DNA from: Cryptomeria japonica
Lineage: Eukaryota; Streptophyta; Pinopsida; Cupressales; Cupressaceae
DNA: 37,000 nucleotides
Reading direction: 5' to 3'
Assembly: GCF_030272615.1 (NCBI RefSeq)
Contig: NC_081413.1
Location: forward strand, 101,286,239-101,323,238
Notes under the pieces: generated by a model
The model's input: only the letters and a program-made list of their open reading frames with translations
Databases searched by the model: none
Told to the model about the DNA's origin: nothing
In this document: positions 7,770-18,055 of the stretch, piece by piece
How positions within the stretch are numbered: the stretch's first letter is position 1
Layout: the number at the start of each line of letters is the position of its first letter
Made by a program: the position numbers and the translations under genes

Positions 7770-10700
7770 ATGGCATCTTCTTCTATACTTGAATTCATAG
7801 CAAGCCCTACTGTAGTTGAAGTAATCAAATGCCCTAGGCCCGTATTTTAGTTAGTTCCTGAAATAGCTAAGAAGGATGATAATGTTGGTGCATTTTCTCA
7901 AATTCCCAAAGGTGTAGTTTTTGCAGAAGACCCTAGAATGTACATTCATTGTCACATAGAAGAATTAGGTAATGAGGAAATTATGAACATGTATAAGATT
8001 GTAATTTGTGATGATTCCAGTAATGTGAAACTTGAACACAAAATAGTCGAAACCCTAGGATTCACTGAAATCCTCAGTATTCTGGAATTCCCTAAGGATG
8101 TTATAAGGATAGTTTTAAGCAAGGTTCATGGTGAATTTTCACAAAATAACTAAAGAGGCAGTAAATGCTATGACAGGGTTACCCTCCACCGGTAATAGAC
8201 CTGATAAGACAAAGAAGGTCTCAAATGAACTAGTGACCAACTTGACAGGAGCAACATCTGACAAGAGATCTTTAAGAGTGAATGATGTAACCGACATCAA
8301 TGTCAGATTAATTAGCATAATTTTAGGGTATAAAACAACACATGCAAACAAATTAAATTCAGTTTCTAGTTTATGCATAAAGAGTGCTTATGACATGATC
8401 AATGATAACACAAAAATAGATGTGTGTGAATGGTTGAAGGATGAACTGATTGATAATCTTGGAAAGATCAAGAAAGACAAAAAGGGGACATTTAGATTTG
8501 GTAACCTACTTGTCTATTTAATGATGCACATAACAAAATAGGTGCCCGATATTGGCAACAAAAATCTAGGTTTTGACATACCGGTAGGCAAACAACTCTC
8601 TGATTCACTGCACAACATGGGTGAAAACAAAGAAAAGAATATTAATGAACACTTTCAAACATTTAAGGCCCGGATGAACACTAGAGTCAGATTATCACAA
8701 ACAATTGTAGATAAGTATAAGGATGAAATATGCTTTGTTATTAAGAAGGATGAGATTTGGATGGAAGCAGTTATCCCAAGAACAATTTGGGTTATTGAGA
8801 TGGGTTATGAAACCGATGACAACATAATTGAAACTTATGCAAAAGCCCTTCTGGAAGCACCTAAGGAACCAAAAGAAGAGGTATTTGGTAGTGCTAAGAC
8901 TATTGAGAATCAAATTCAATCAAAGAAAAGAGTAAAGAAGATAGAAGCAATAGTAAGAAGAAGATCTAGGAAGGCTAAGGCTATCAAAGAAGATGTACTT
9001 CAACAAACCGATATCACTGAAGATGAGTTAGAAGCACTACAACCAAAAACTCACCTTTCACCGGTAGCAACTTCTTCAGAAAGTGATATGCTAGCCGCAT
9101 TTAAAAGAGTTGTGAGGAAAAGATAACCTTCACTGGTATCTACACCTTCGCCTAGAAGAACCAGACAAAAACAACAGGTAGTAAGGCCCCCGACAAAGAA
9201 GATAACTCCTAAAAATAAAAAGTTAACACCAAAGAAAAGGAATCAACAAAATATTGCTCCAATTTACAAACTTTTAGATGAAATAACAAAGGATGGACAA
9301 CTGAAAAACATCAACAAATTGTATGATTCAGTATTGGCTGATGACAAAGAAAAAGTTGAAAACAGTGTAATTCTACACTTGGATATCTATAAGAAATTTT
9401 TGATGCAAGTTGTAGATGAATTACCGACAGAATTGTTTAAGAGACTTGAAGCTAGAAGGCAAGCTATTGTAGAGCTTGACAAGAAAATAAAAATTGAGAA
9501 ACTACTTGCTGTTTATCCTGTTAACTCACCAAAGGAGATAGATTATATGATCTCAGAGGCTAACCGGATAGTATTCTCAATTGCACACCGATATGTAGCA
9601 GTTATGGTTGGTAGAGTAAATGAGGTTGCAGAGGAAACTGCTAATGCATGGGACATATTCCTTGTTGAGAAAGAAAAGCAGGAAGAGTATAGAAATCCTA
9701 AACCTATCAAAGTATATCGGAAAGATAAGGATAAGGGTAAAGGCAATGTTGGTGGACCTCCGAGCATAAAAATAAAAGATAACTTATCCCCACTGCCTCT
9801 GAATACTCCATCGGTAGTTACAACTGAAAGTCAACCGGCTAATGAGAGTATGGAGATACCACAAGAGGACACAAATCCAAATTCTAAGGTATGATACATA
9901 GTAGACATTGATACTCAGAAAGTTAACATTGTGGTAGATAAGGACACAATTGGTAAGACAGATATGTCTAGTGAGCCATCGACAACTGATAACTCAGAAG
10001 GTAAACCGACAGTTGGTAACACTAAACAACAGGTAGAGAAAAAGGCTCCATCATAGCAATAGGTTCACACAGAGTCAGTACCACCGACATCAACTGAGCA
10101 AGACAAACCTTTTCTTAAAGAAATGGAAACACAAACTGACCTACCAGAGGTCACCACAAGCAAGGATATTGCTCCCACCAGTGGGATACAAAGTGTTGGC
10201 ACTTCAACTATAGGATTAAAATCAACTAATGTAACATAAGTTCTTTTGGACTCCTTAAATAAAATAACAGATTGTAGCTCACAAGCATACAAGGCTATAG
10301 ATGATATAATTCCAATTCTGAAGATGATAGCTCCAAAATGTAATGTAGATAATAAAGATTCTTTGAGTCAACTTGACACTTTGTCTAAGTATATTACTGA
10401 AAACACTGTGACAGTTGAACAAATAAAAGAGGAAGCATTCAAGGAGAGATTAGAGAAGGAAAAACACAAATTCTTTGAGGAAGAAATAAAGAAGTGTACA
10501 AAGCAGTTTGACACACTTCTACTGGAATTATGTAACACATTAAAGGAATTCAAAAATTTGTACAAAGATACTTTTAAGACTAACTTTTTGATAGTTGATA
10601 TAGACAAGAAGATCAAAAAGATACAGGAGGAAATAAATCAACTAGCTTGCAATTTCATTAACTCATTTGATTCATTATCAGTGTTTGAGCTGAAGATAAC

Positions 10701-10992
10701 AGGTTTTGAGGAAGAACTAGTTAAGTTGGAAAGAGAAAAGGAAAGAATAAAAGGTAAGGCTAAGGATCTTAAATGGAGACTAAGTCCACAACTGGACTAC
10801 CTCGCCACCTTAAGGAAAGAAATATCTAATGCCCTGGTTCAAGGACAGAAAACACTGGCAGAGCAAATGCAACACCTCACCGATACAGTTCAGAGGACAG
10901 AGGCCACAATAAAAGACAGTAAAAAGTTCATTGAGAGCTTGAATCTGGTTTTGGTAGATCTTTTTCAGATTGTAACCAACCAGTCACAATGA
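7770..10992 (+). pseudogene. ORF2: long unknown protein, decayed
   Basis: About 1,074 codons from ATG 7770 (MASSSILEFIASPTVVEVIK). It is broken by a stop at 7848, a one-base T-run shift at 8136-8139, and stops at 8539, 9124, 9892, 10054, 10060 and 10237; the other two frames are poor throughout, so this was one gene. The N-terminal third (about 7920-8900) is globular, with VHGEF, KEAVNAMTGLPSTGNRP and FRFGNLLVYLMMHI. This loosely recalls the plant transposon-associated domain found in other non-autonomous elements (ITxE-x-GLP type), a weak resemblance only. The middle is Lys/Arg-rich (about 8925-9250; KKITPKNKKLTPKKRNQQ), possibly nuclear or nucleic-acid binding. The C-terminal 248 codons are mostly coiled coil. 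No enzyme motif, signal peptide or membrane span is seen. Function is unknown. Confidence 0.75.
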
Positions 10993-11199
10993 TGAAGCTA
11001 GAAACCACACTCAATTGACAATTTGACAACCTTTGTCATTGATGCCAAAGGGGAAGTAGTGGTATGAGAAAAATCCAATAACTTAAGGATCATCTGCTCA
11101 GGGGGAGCACACATTTTTGGTAACAATTTTTGGAGTTCAATTTTTGGATACACTTCTGAATTTTTCTCATGAGTGTTGCCATCAATGCCAAAGGGGGAG
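10993..11199 (+). other. 3' untranslated region with repeated polypurine tracts
   Basis: Three purine tracts occur: GCCAAAGGGGAAG (about 11044), CAGGGGGAG (about 11099) and GCCAAAGGGGGAG ending at 11199. The first and last sit in a repeated context (TTGTCATTGATGCC / TTGCCATCAATGCC). The last is the expected plus-strand primer site next to a 3' LTR, but no LTR follows. Confidence 0.7.
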
Positions 11200-11310
11200 T
11201 GAGTTGGTTAAAAGATGATCAAAAGATAGAGATAAAGGAGTAGTGTTTGGTGAATTTCAACATTGGGCCTTTCAGGGATGAGGTTTTGTGTGATGTTGTA
11301 TCTATGAGTG
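11200..11310 (+). repeat. 111-bp direct repeat, right copy
   Basis: This is the partner of 5461-5571. It starts at the base following the polypurine tract and continues without a break into the rest of the gypsy protease, so this side is the original host junction. Confidence 0.9.
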
Positions 11311-11870
11311 CTTGTTATGTCTTGTTGGGAAAATCTTGGCAGTATGATAGAGGAGCTATTTATGACTATAGAAGAAACCTAGTCACTATTGAGAAGGATG
11401 GACAAAAGTTCACATTGATTTCTTTGAAGGAGAAAGAGAAGGAGGTGAAGAATCTGAGTCTTGAGAAAAGTTACAGTACTAAGAAACAGGTTGTAGAGGT
11501 TATACCAGAAGGTTTGAAGAAAGATCTGATAGAACCAGTTACAAAGGTTATACTAGAGGGTGACATGAGTTTGCAGAAGGATATGAGAGTTGAGCTTGAT
11601 GGACAAATGGAATTGGATGACAAAGAGATTATGGTGACAAACCAGATGAAGTCTTGTGGCAGAAACAAATTAGAGTTGCAAAAGAAAGAGAATGGTAAAT
11701 GGAGACAATGTACAGATCTAAAGCAAAGGAAAAGAAACAAAGAGGGTCAGATGTTAGAGAAGCCGATTGAGGCACCAGAGGAGGTAAAGCAGAGCTTGGA
11801 AGATAAAGAAGATGTTTTGATCATAAATGAGCATGGGGTCTTTATTCTGAATTTTTTTAGATGTTCATGA
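11200..11870 (+). pseudogene. Gypsy protease, second part, and linker
   Basis: This continues the protease interrupted at 5570. FNIGPFRDEVLCDVVSMS leads into CYVLLGKSWQYDRGAIYDY and LVTIEKDGQKFTLISLKEKE, the usual end of the aspartic protease in Ty3/gypsy chromoviruses (LLG.PWQYDR motif). The remaining ~130 codons are a charged linker (KKQVVEVIPEGLKKDL, EDKEDVLIINE). The frame ends with a stop at 11868-11870, only 40 bases before the 3' LTR, so the whole RT-RNase H-integrase region has been deleted. Confidence 0.75.
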
Positions 11871-11909
11871 GTTGAATCTCATGGAACATCTTTTTCTATC
11901 TGGGTTGTC

Positions 11910-12720
11910 TAATGCAGGAGCATCCCCAGTCAATGAGCAATCTTTGCATCAACCAAAAATATTTCCTTTCATTTTTGTTCTTGTCTAGTTCTTTGTACAG
12001 TTTTCTATGTTCTTATCGATTGGCACCGATAGTTTCTTGTTCTTCATGGAAAATATCATATTTGGTTTCCAGGTGAGTTCATGTGCTCAATTCCATATTT
12101 TTAGTTCATTTGGGTTCTTTTCTGGTCAGTTATCACTTCTAGTTGATTGTTTCTGGGTTATGGGATAGTTCTTATGCTTACCGGTTGGTTTTCCTTCATT
12201 ACCGACATGATTCTTGGTGTTTGGATCTATCTTGGGTCTTTTTTGATGTTCTTTGGCATGTGGTTGACCTTCCTGCTGAACCACATCTCTTGGTTGTTAT
12301 TTTCTAGAAAAATTTCTCTAATTCTTAGGGCCGACCTAGTTACATGTTTTATTTTCCTGCATTGGTAAATGTAATTTTATGAGGCCGACTTGGATATGTT
12401 CTGGTGGGTATAAATATGATATTATGTAATCATTTGTAGGGGCAGAGGAAGTATAATTGAGAACAAGGATTGAGATTCGTATTTTGTGATCTAGTTGATT
12501 CTTAGAGTCCCAGATTGGATTGTATCTGGCTGATAGCTTGCATGTAACTGGTTAATTGTTGGATGTTCTTTGATGATTGTTGGATGATTTCTGAAAGTTA
12601 TAAGGCATTAATATGATATGTTTATGTAATCTTCTTATGTTTTCTTGCTTCTTTCATTGTGTTTCTCTTTCTTCATAAGCCGGTTGATTCTCTTTGAGGG
12701 TTTTACTGGTTATGGTTGCA
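11910..12720 (+). repeat. Gypsy LTR, type beta, copy 2
   Basis: It begins TAATGCAGGAGCATCCCC (11910) and ends TATGGTTGCA (12720). It matches the LTR at 3275-4138 at its start, in the GGCATGTGG-TGACC block and at its end, but lacks the (TA)n expansion. TATAAATATG at about 12409 is the probable TATA box. Confidence 0.65.
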
Positions 12721-12746
12721 TTAAGTGGTATACAGTCAAGGTAGGG
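12721..12746 (+). other. Degenerate primer-binding-like sequence at LTR junction
   Basis: TTAAGTGGTATACAGTC directly after the beta LTR resembles a decayed TGGTATCAGAG primer site. It is followed at once by the inverted alpha LTR, so nothing remains of the interior that should follow. Confidence 0.35.
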
Positions 12747-13622
12747 AGATCTAATGAAGGACAACCCATCCTTGCAGCCTAACACAAACACCATGCAAAA
12801 TAGACCGATAACCAACAACACAATGCCAGAAATAGCATAAAGAACAACCGGTAACAACACCAAATACATAATTGGTAAACAATATGAACAATTCTTATTA
12901 CAGTCTAAAGAATTGCACATGCCACATCTTGGATCATAGTCCAGGATATAAATAATGCTTATAACACAAATATAAGATCTACAGATCATCCACATATCAG
13001 ATCAACCTTCAAAAATAGTCTGTTGGTTCTACCCTAATCTGGACCTCAACCTTATGACCTCAGTCCACTACATCAAAATCTTATCAGATCTACATCTTCG
13101 CTCGATCTCTAAACTATGTCTTCAATCTTATAACTTCTATCCTCTCAAATAATTCACAAACTTGCATTTATACCATCCACAAATAATAACTTAATCAAGT
13201 CAGCCCAAAGACCAGCCGGTTTGTGAAACATGTAATGATAACATGTCGTCTCAAATCACTAAGAACAAATCTAAAATGCATAAAACAATGTTGCATCCTC
13301 CGAGAACATCAGACATGGCACACGAAACATAAATCAATGATCCATAAGTCACAAAGATCAACCGCAACCTGATCCAACTTCGCTCAACACACTGCTAGAC
13401 TAATCGGTAAGAACATATCAATCGGGCCAATACCAGAATCGATAACATATCGGATTAAATCCAAGTGTCATGAAACTTGAACATGACACAAACAACAAAC
13501 ACAAGGGAATAAACCCAAAACCACAATTCTAAATACTTAAACAAGAAGAAATGCTACGATCTCAAGCAATTCTACTGAAAAACTTCTCAACCGATAATAA
13601 CTAGACTGATGCTCCTGCATCA
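12747..13622 (-). repeat. Gypsy LTR, type alpha, inverted copy
   Basis: This is the reverse complement of 485-1363 at roughly 85% identity by eye. The minus-strand start is TGATGCAGGAGCATC, ending at 13622 against unrelated sequence. TATAAAT is at 13166-13172. It lies tail to tail with the forward beta LTR, a junction made by rearrangement or nested insertion. Confidence 0.75.
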
Positions 13623-13807
13623 TATGTACACCCCGCACCCCGCGGGGAGTGATGAGGAAGTAAAACTTGGCTTGCAAGGATGCAAGTTAATAATAAAAGA
13701 AAGTCATAAGGACCTCATGCCCTCGTGGGAGATATGGTGGGTCTTGATAGGATGTCGTTGGATGGCAGGGTAAGGTTATAAAGGAGACTCTCTGTTCAAT
13801 TTCAGCG
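13623..13807. other. Unassigned DNA with GC-rich palindrome and TATA-like word
   Basis: TGTACACCCCGCACCCCGCG begins at 13625, just outside the inverted LTR, and includes a CCCCGCGGGG palindrome. GGTTATAAAGG is at about 13775-13785. The combination looks like the start and promoter of another LTR, but no second copy is in the window. Confidence 0.3.
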
Positions 13808-14281
13808 GTTGATCTAGATGAACAAAGACTATGCTTTATAGTTGCATTAAGGAATATTCCCAACTCCGTTCACCATCCAATTACACACGAATTAGAGGAT
13901 CAATGGAAAAAATTCAAATCTTACAAGCCACCATTCAAATTCAACGACTAGGTAGTGATTGCCAACAAGGAGGTCAAAATTGAATTCTCAACAACCCCAA
14001 CTACTCTATGTCTCAATCAAATGCTCCAGGATGGTGCCATTATTCAAATCCAAGATCTATAGAGATAAAACATGATCTCCCATGCCCATTTATGGTTTGT
14101 AGAGGACTTTCTATTCTATTAAACAACATTTAGATGCCATCTCAGACTTTAGGGATGCCTTAAAATCATGGGATTTCATGCCCACATCGACTACAGAGAC
14201 ATCCAAGTGTTCCATCCTCTCTTCCAGAAGATCAGATGTACCCACAACAATCAGATTTTGGATCTTATTTATTCCTTCTGA
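13808..14281 (+). pseudogene. Decayed reading frame of unknown origin
   Basis: One frame reads as plausible protein for about 158 codons (VDLDEQRLCFIVALRNIPNS, HELEDQWKKFKSYKPPF, HLWFVEDFLFY, GFHAHIDYRDIQVFHPLF), interrupted by about five TAG/TAA codons, several of which could derive from CAG or CAA. The context suggests a fragment of another retroelement, perhaps gag-like. I do not recognise the family. It lies about 25 bases after a TATA-containing, LTR-like stretch. Confidence 0.35.
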
Positions 14282-16378
14282 TTTATTCTCTAACCCAACC
14301 CTAGTTTGGTCAGGGTTTTATAATCAATGTTCAATTAGAGATATGTTTGACCTATATAATTTAAAGGTCTTCTCTCTATTTCTCTTATAAGAATTCATGC
14401 TTTCTATAACTATAAACCCTACCTTGCCTTTACATTAATAAAATTGTCTATTTTACCTCTTTCAAGTTCAAATATATTGTGTAAAGCATCTTACCTTTCT
14501 GTTTGAATGCATTTTTCTCTATTTTAAGATTGTATGTTGTGTTAACTATGTTCATAAGTGTTCTATTGTGAATGATCTTCTTTCCTTTGAACATATTTTT
14601 GAGTTCTAACCTTCATACATTTTGTAGGGGATTGATTAGAATATGAAACTGTGTATGTCTTTGAGAGTTTTCATTGGTGTATTGTGCAGTCATTGGTAGG
14701 GAGGATCATACTCTAATCTTGGTGCATCACCTCTTTCATTTTCAACATTCCCTCTTCTTTCTCTTCTACAAGTCATTAGAATAGGTTTACAAGTAGGCTT
14801 TAAAGTGTTGGGTTGGTTCAACATTGCACCCTTATTAGAGAGGAAATCTACTTTCTCTAGAGATTCAGCCTCACAATGCAATGTCCCACACTTGGAGGTT
14901 GTTTCCATGTTTCACAAGGTTGTTTAGGTTAATAACTCAAATAAGGGTGCAAACTTTTGTGACAACTGTTTATGCACTAACCACCTAATATACACAAAAA
15001 CTATTAATAAAACACAAACAAAATATAATATCAACATTCCATTTTGATAAATAGATAGATTATTATCTATACTTAAAATTTGTGGATACAACTATCAAAT
15101 TTCATTAAGAGAAGCATATTTGAAAATTTTCCACTTTTTTAGAATAATAATCAACTTGTTTTAATCATTGTGGACAATCCATAAAAATGAAGGTTTGAAA
15201 ATTAAAGTAAAAGTTTATCCCTTAGTTCAAAATCATATATCTAAAAATTAGAATGGCATAGATCATAACTTTAAAAATAGGACAAAAATAATGTAGATCA
15301 TCATCTTTTAGGACATCTAGTTCATAACTTCTAATAAGTTTCTTTTCCCAAGAATATTTTCCACAAATTAGTCAAGAACATTGCAACCAAACATAAATCT
15401 ACATAAAAATTATATTCATTAATGGTGCAATGATTCTCATTCATAACTTACCCAAAACCCTTTCTACTAGGTTTCTAGTATCCATTCCTATGTTTACAAT
15501 TATAATTTTAAGTTCTCTAATTCTTTAAAAAGTTAATGTTAGAGTTTGATTCCTATTTGTCACTTTTAGTTTTATACATTAAAATCAATTTGATATAAAT
15601 TCTAAATTCTCTAAATGATAATTATGATTTACATGAAAATTACTTTCTAAGATTTTTAGTTTCTTCAAATCAATTCCTAGGTTTCCCTTTCTTTGCTTCT
15701 CATACATTCACCTAGAGTTAGATTTTCATTTTTAGATTTCATATTAAAATCAAACTATTCGAACATATTCAATAATCACCATTTCTTTTCCTAAAAAAAA
15801 TTAATTGTTCTTCATTTCTTAGGTGCATGAACAAGAATCCTAGGATTTCAACCTTAATGTTCTATAATAATTTGAATATTGCTTCTAACTTCAATTCCAT
15901 ATTTAATTATGATTAATTCTAAATTAATTTAATTTAGTAGACATAAATATATCAATATATCTAGGTTGAATGATATTATTTCCTAGGTTTCCAATCAATA
16001 ATACCATGATTAGTTTGTAACAATTCTAAATAAACTAAAATATTGTATTAAATAGGGTTTTAATGCAATATGAAATCATTTAAGCGTGGTAAAAAACATT
16101 TCATGCTAAGGATTCAAATTTTTCAATGCAATGCAAATTCTTGTGATAAACGATTCCCCAAAAGAATTTTGAGCATTCATCTAAAAACATTTAAACCCTT
16201 CACGAAATCCTTTAAATCACTTCAATTTCCCTAAATAAATTATTTAGATTTTCTCTAGCTATGTTTTGTTCTCTTTTTAGTGGCCATAACCCCTAGAGTC
16301 ATTGTAGGTTCATTTGTCTAGAACATAGTCTTTTACCACTCATAATGCTAATATTGTGTTGTATTTTTTGTGTGTGTT
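14282..16378. other. AT-rich non-coding stretch
   Basis: About 2.1 kb without a supported gene. A 72-codon minus-strand ORF (14690-14908) has a mixed composition but no recognised motif. The rest is AT-rich, with stops in every frame. It is the left flank of the copia insertion and is continuous with 24099 onward. Confidence 0.6.
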
Positions 16379-16383
16379 CAACC

Positions 16384-17246
16384 TGTTGAGTATCCTAATC
16401 CGGGCAACTAAGAGGGGAGGGGGGTGTGAATCAGTTGACAACAAATTTATTTATTTAACCTTAATACATAGATCCTGAAAATTAAGTAGAATTAATAGAA
16501 TTAAAAAACACATGCACAATTTATATTAGGCACAAGAAACACTAGAATTTACGTGGAAAACTCAAGAAGGGAAAAACCACAAAGAATGTTAATTCTCAAA
16601 TGTATAAACATCAATTAAGGTGATTTTTACAAAGGGTGGCTCACTGCCAATATGCTTACTGTTGGTGTGCTCACTGCCAATATTCTCACTACAGATGGGC
16701 TCACTACTGAAGAAGAAAGAAAGACAAAGAGAATCCACCATAAGAAAAAATAGTCTGCACTGCAGAACTACTTTCGGTAAATATCTCACACAATCACTGG
16801 ATGCCTTCAATCTCGCATGTCTTCAACACAAAAATCCACATATGAAATCATCAAATTATACTCTTATATATAATATCTCTGGAAATCATAATTCTCAATG
16901 TCGGTTGGGACAAAGATCTAAAATAGGTCTCCACTAAACATTCCAGTGTTGGCAAGGAATGAAAAGTGGACCATATCACACGGTTCCTCAACACTCTACA
17001 CACATTACCAAGGTCGGAGAGAAAATGCATCTGCATGCTATGCAATCTCAATATATGGTCGAAGGCCTCAAGCTCTGGATCACTCCAGACCCAAAGATAA
17101 TACAAAAAAATATCTTTCGAGGTACCAAATGTATCCGGTGAAACTTGGAAACCTTCAACTGCATAAAAATGAACACTCTTGCTCATCATACCACATCCGA
17201 ACCAAAGGATTTGACATCAATGACAACACATAATGTAATGCTAACA
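16384..17246 (-). repeat. Copia 3' LTR
   Basis: On the plus strand it reads TGTTGAGTATCC...AATGCTAACA. It matches 23180-24093 closely, with indels in a GGCTCACTGCCAATAT-type internal repeat. TATA-like TATATAAG occurs on the minus strand near 16865. The conserved GTGGTTTTTCCCTTC block (minus strand, about 16560-16580) is a copia LTR hallmark. Confidence 0.92.
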
Positions 17247-17500
17247 ATCTCCCCTTTTTTTATTGATTGAAACATACATCAACAATAGTCAATGAAAGAT
17301 CATCATTAAGTGCACAACTATCTCTCTCTCTCCCCCTTTGATAGTAATGACAAAGGTGGTCAAAAACTCCCCCTGAAAAAATCACTCCTTCTCCCCCTAA
17401 GAGTGAGCACATCAACATTAGTCCATAAAAGAATGTCTTCTCACTGGACCAATGCACACCTGAAATTCACATTAGTTGAAACTAGTAGGGGGTAATACCC
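17247..17500 (-). other. Copia polypurine tract and 3' untranslated region
   Basis: On the minus strand AAAAAAAGGGGAGAT abuts the LTR (17247-17262). Further G-rich tracts (GGGGGAGAGAG, CAGGGGGAG, GGGGGAGAAGG) lie at about 17330-17400. This is the primer site for plus-strand DNA, with upstream duplicates. Confidence 0.8.
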
Positions 17501-18055
17501 CTAGCTTATGTTGGAGATACTCAAAAGTATCTTTGCACAATGCCTTTGTGAAAATATTTGCAATCTACTCTTTTGTGGGCACATACTCAAGTCTGACCTC
17601 ATCATCTATAAATTTTTCCCTCAAGAAGTGATACTTGATAGATATATGCTTTGTTCTGGAATATTGTATCAGATTCTTGGAAATGTTTATTGCACTAGTG
17701 TTATCACACATGATTGGAATGGGGTCATTAAATTTCATAGCAATGTCCTTCAAAGTTTGCTTCATCCATAAAATCTAAGTATAACAAGAAGATGTTGCAA
17801 TGTACTCTGCTTCTACCATAGATAAAGACACATAATCTTGCTATTGCTTGACCAAGCAACTAACTAGGAGCCAAGAAAGAATGCTCCTCCAATTGTGCTT
17901 TTTCTGTCATCAACACTTCCAACCTAGTCTGCATTCGTGTAAGCAATGAGATTAAAATTTAATTTCCTGGGATACCATAGACCAAACTTTTATGTACCTT
18001 TAAGATATCTAAAAATCCTTTTTACTACCACAAAGTGTGATTCTTTCTGTTCTTG
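17501..18055 (-). pseudogene. Copia RNase H
   Basis: The minus strand shows MVEAEYIATSSCYT with a catalytic Glu (about 17820), then MKQTLKDIAMKFNDPIPIMC with CDNTSAINISKN (catalytic Asp) and TKHISIKYHFLRE, the standard end of plant copia polyproteins. A TAG occurs where relatives have Gln (after SSCYT), and another after VPTKE (17565-17567). The first part of the domain, toward the RT end, is shifted between frames. Confidence 0.85.

Larger units (their letters stand above)
5570..11199 (+). mobile_element. Non-autonomous LTR retrotransposon with unknown ORF2, one LTR
   Basis: It consists of a 5' LTR (5570-6272), an initiator-Met-type primer binding site, ORF1 (coiled coil plus four zinc knuckles), a 290-bp spacer with promoter-like sequence, ORF2 (about 1,070 codons, unknown) and a polypurine tract ending at 11199. 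No RT, integrase, RNase H or protease signature is seen, so it would need enzymes in trans. The LTR end words (TGTTGGCA...CA, GGTTTTTCCCACAT block), the PBS and the GCCAAAGGGGGAG tract all resemble Ty1/copia elements. The 3' LTR is missing: host gypsy sequence starts at the base after the polypurine tract. Confidence 0.75.

Noticed and set aside
16946-17233. Plus-strand ORFs in the copia 3' LTR
   Set aside because: They are non-coding LTR sequence and are not conserved as frames in the other LTR.
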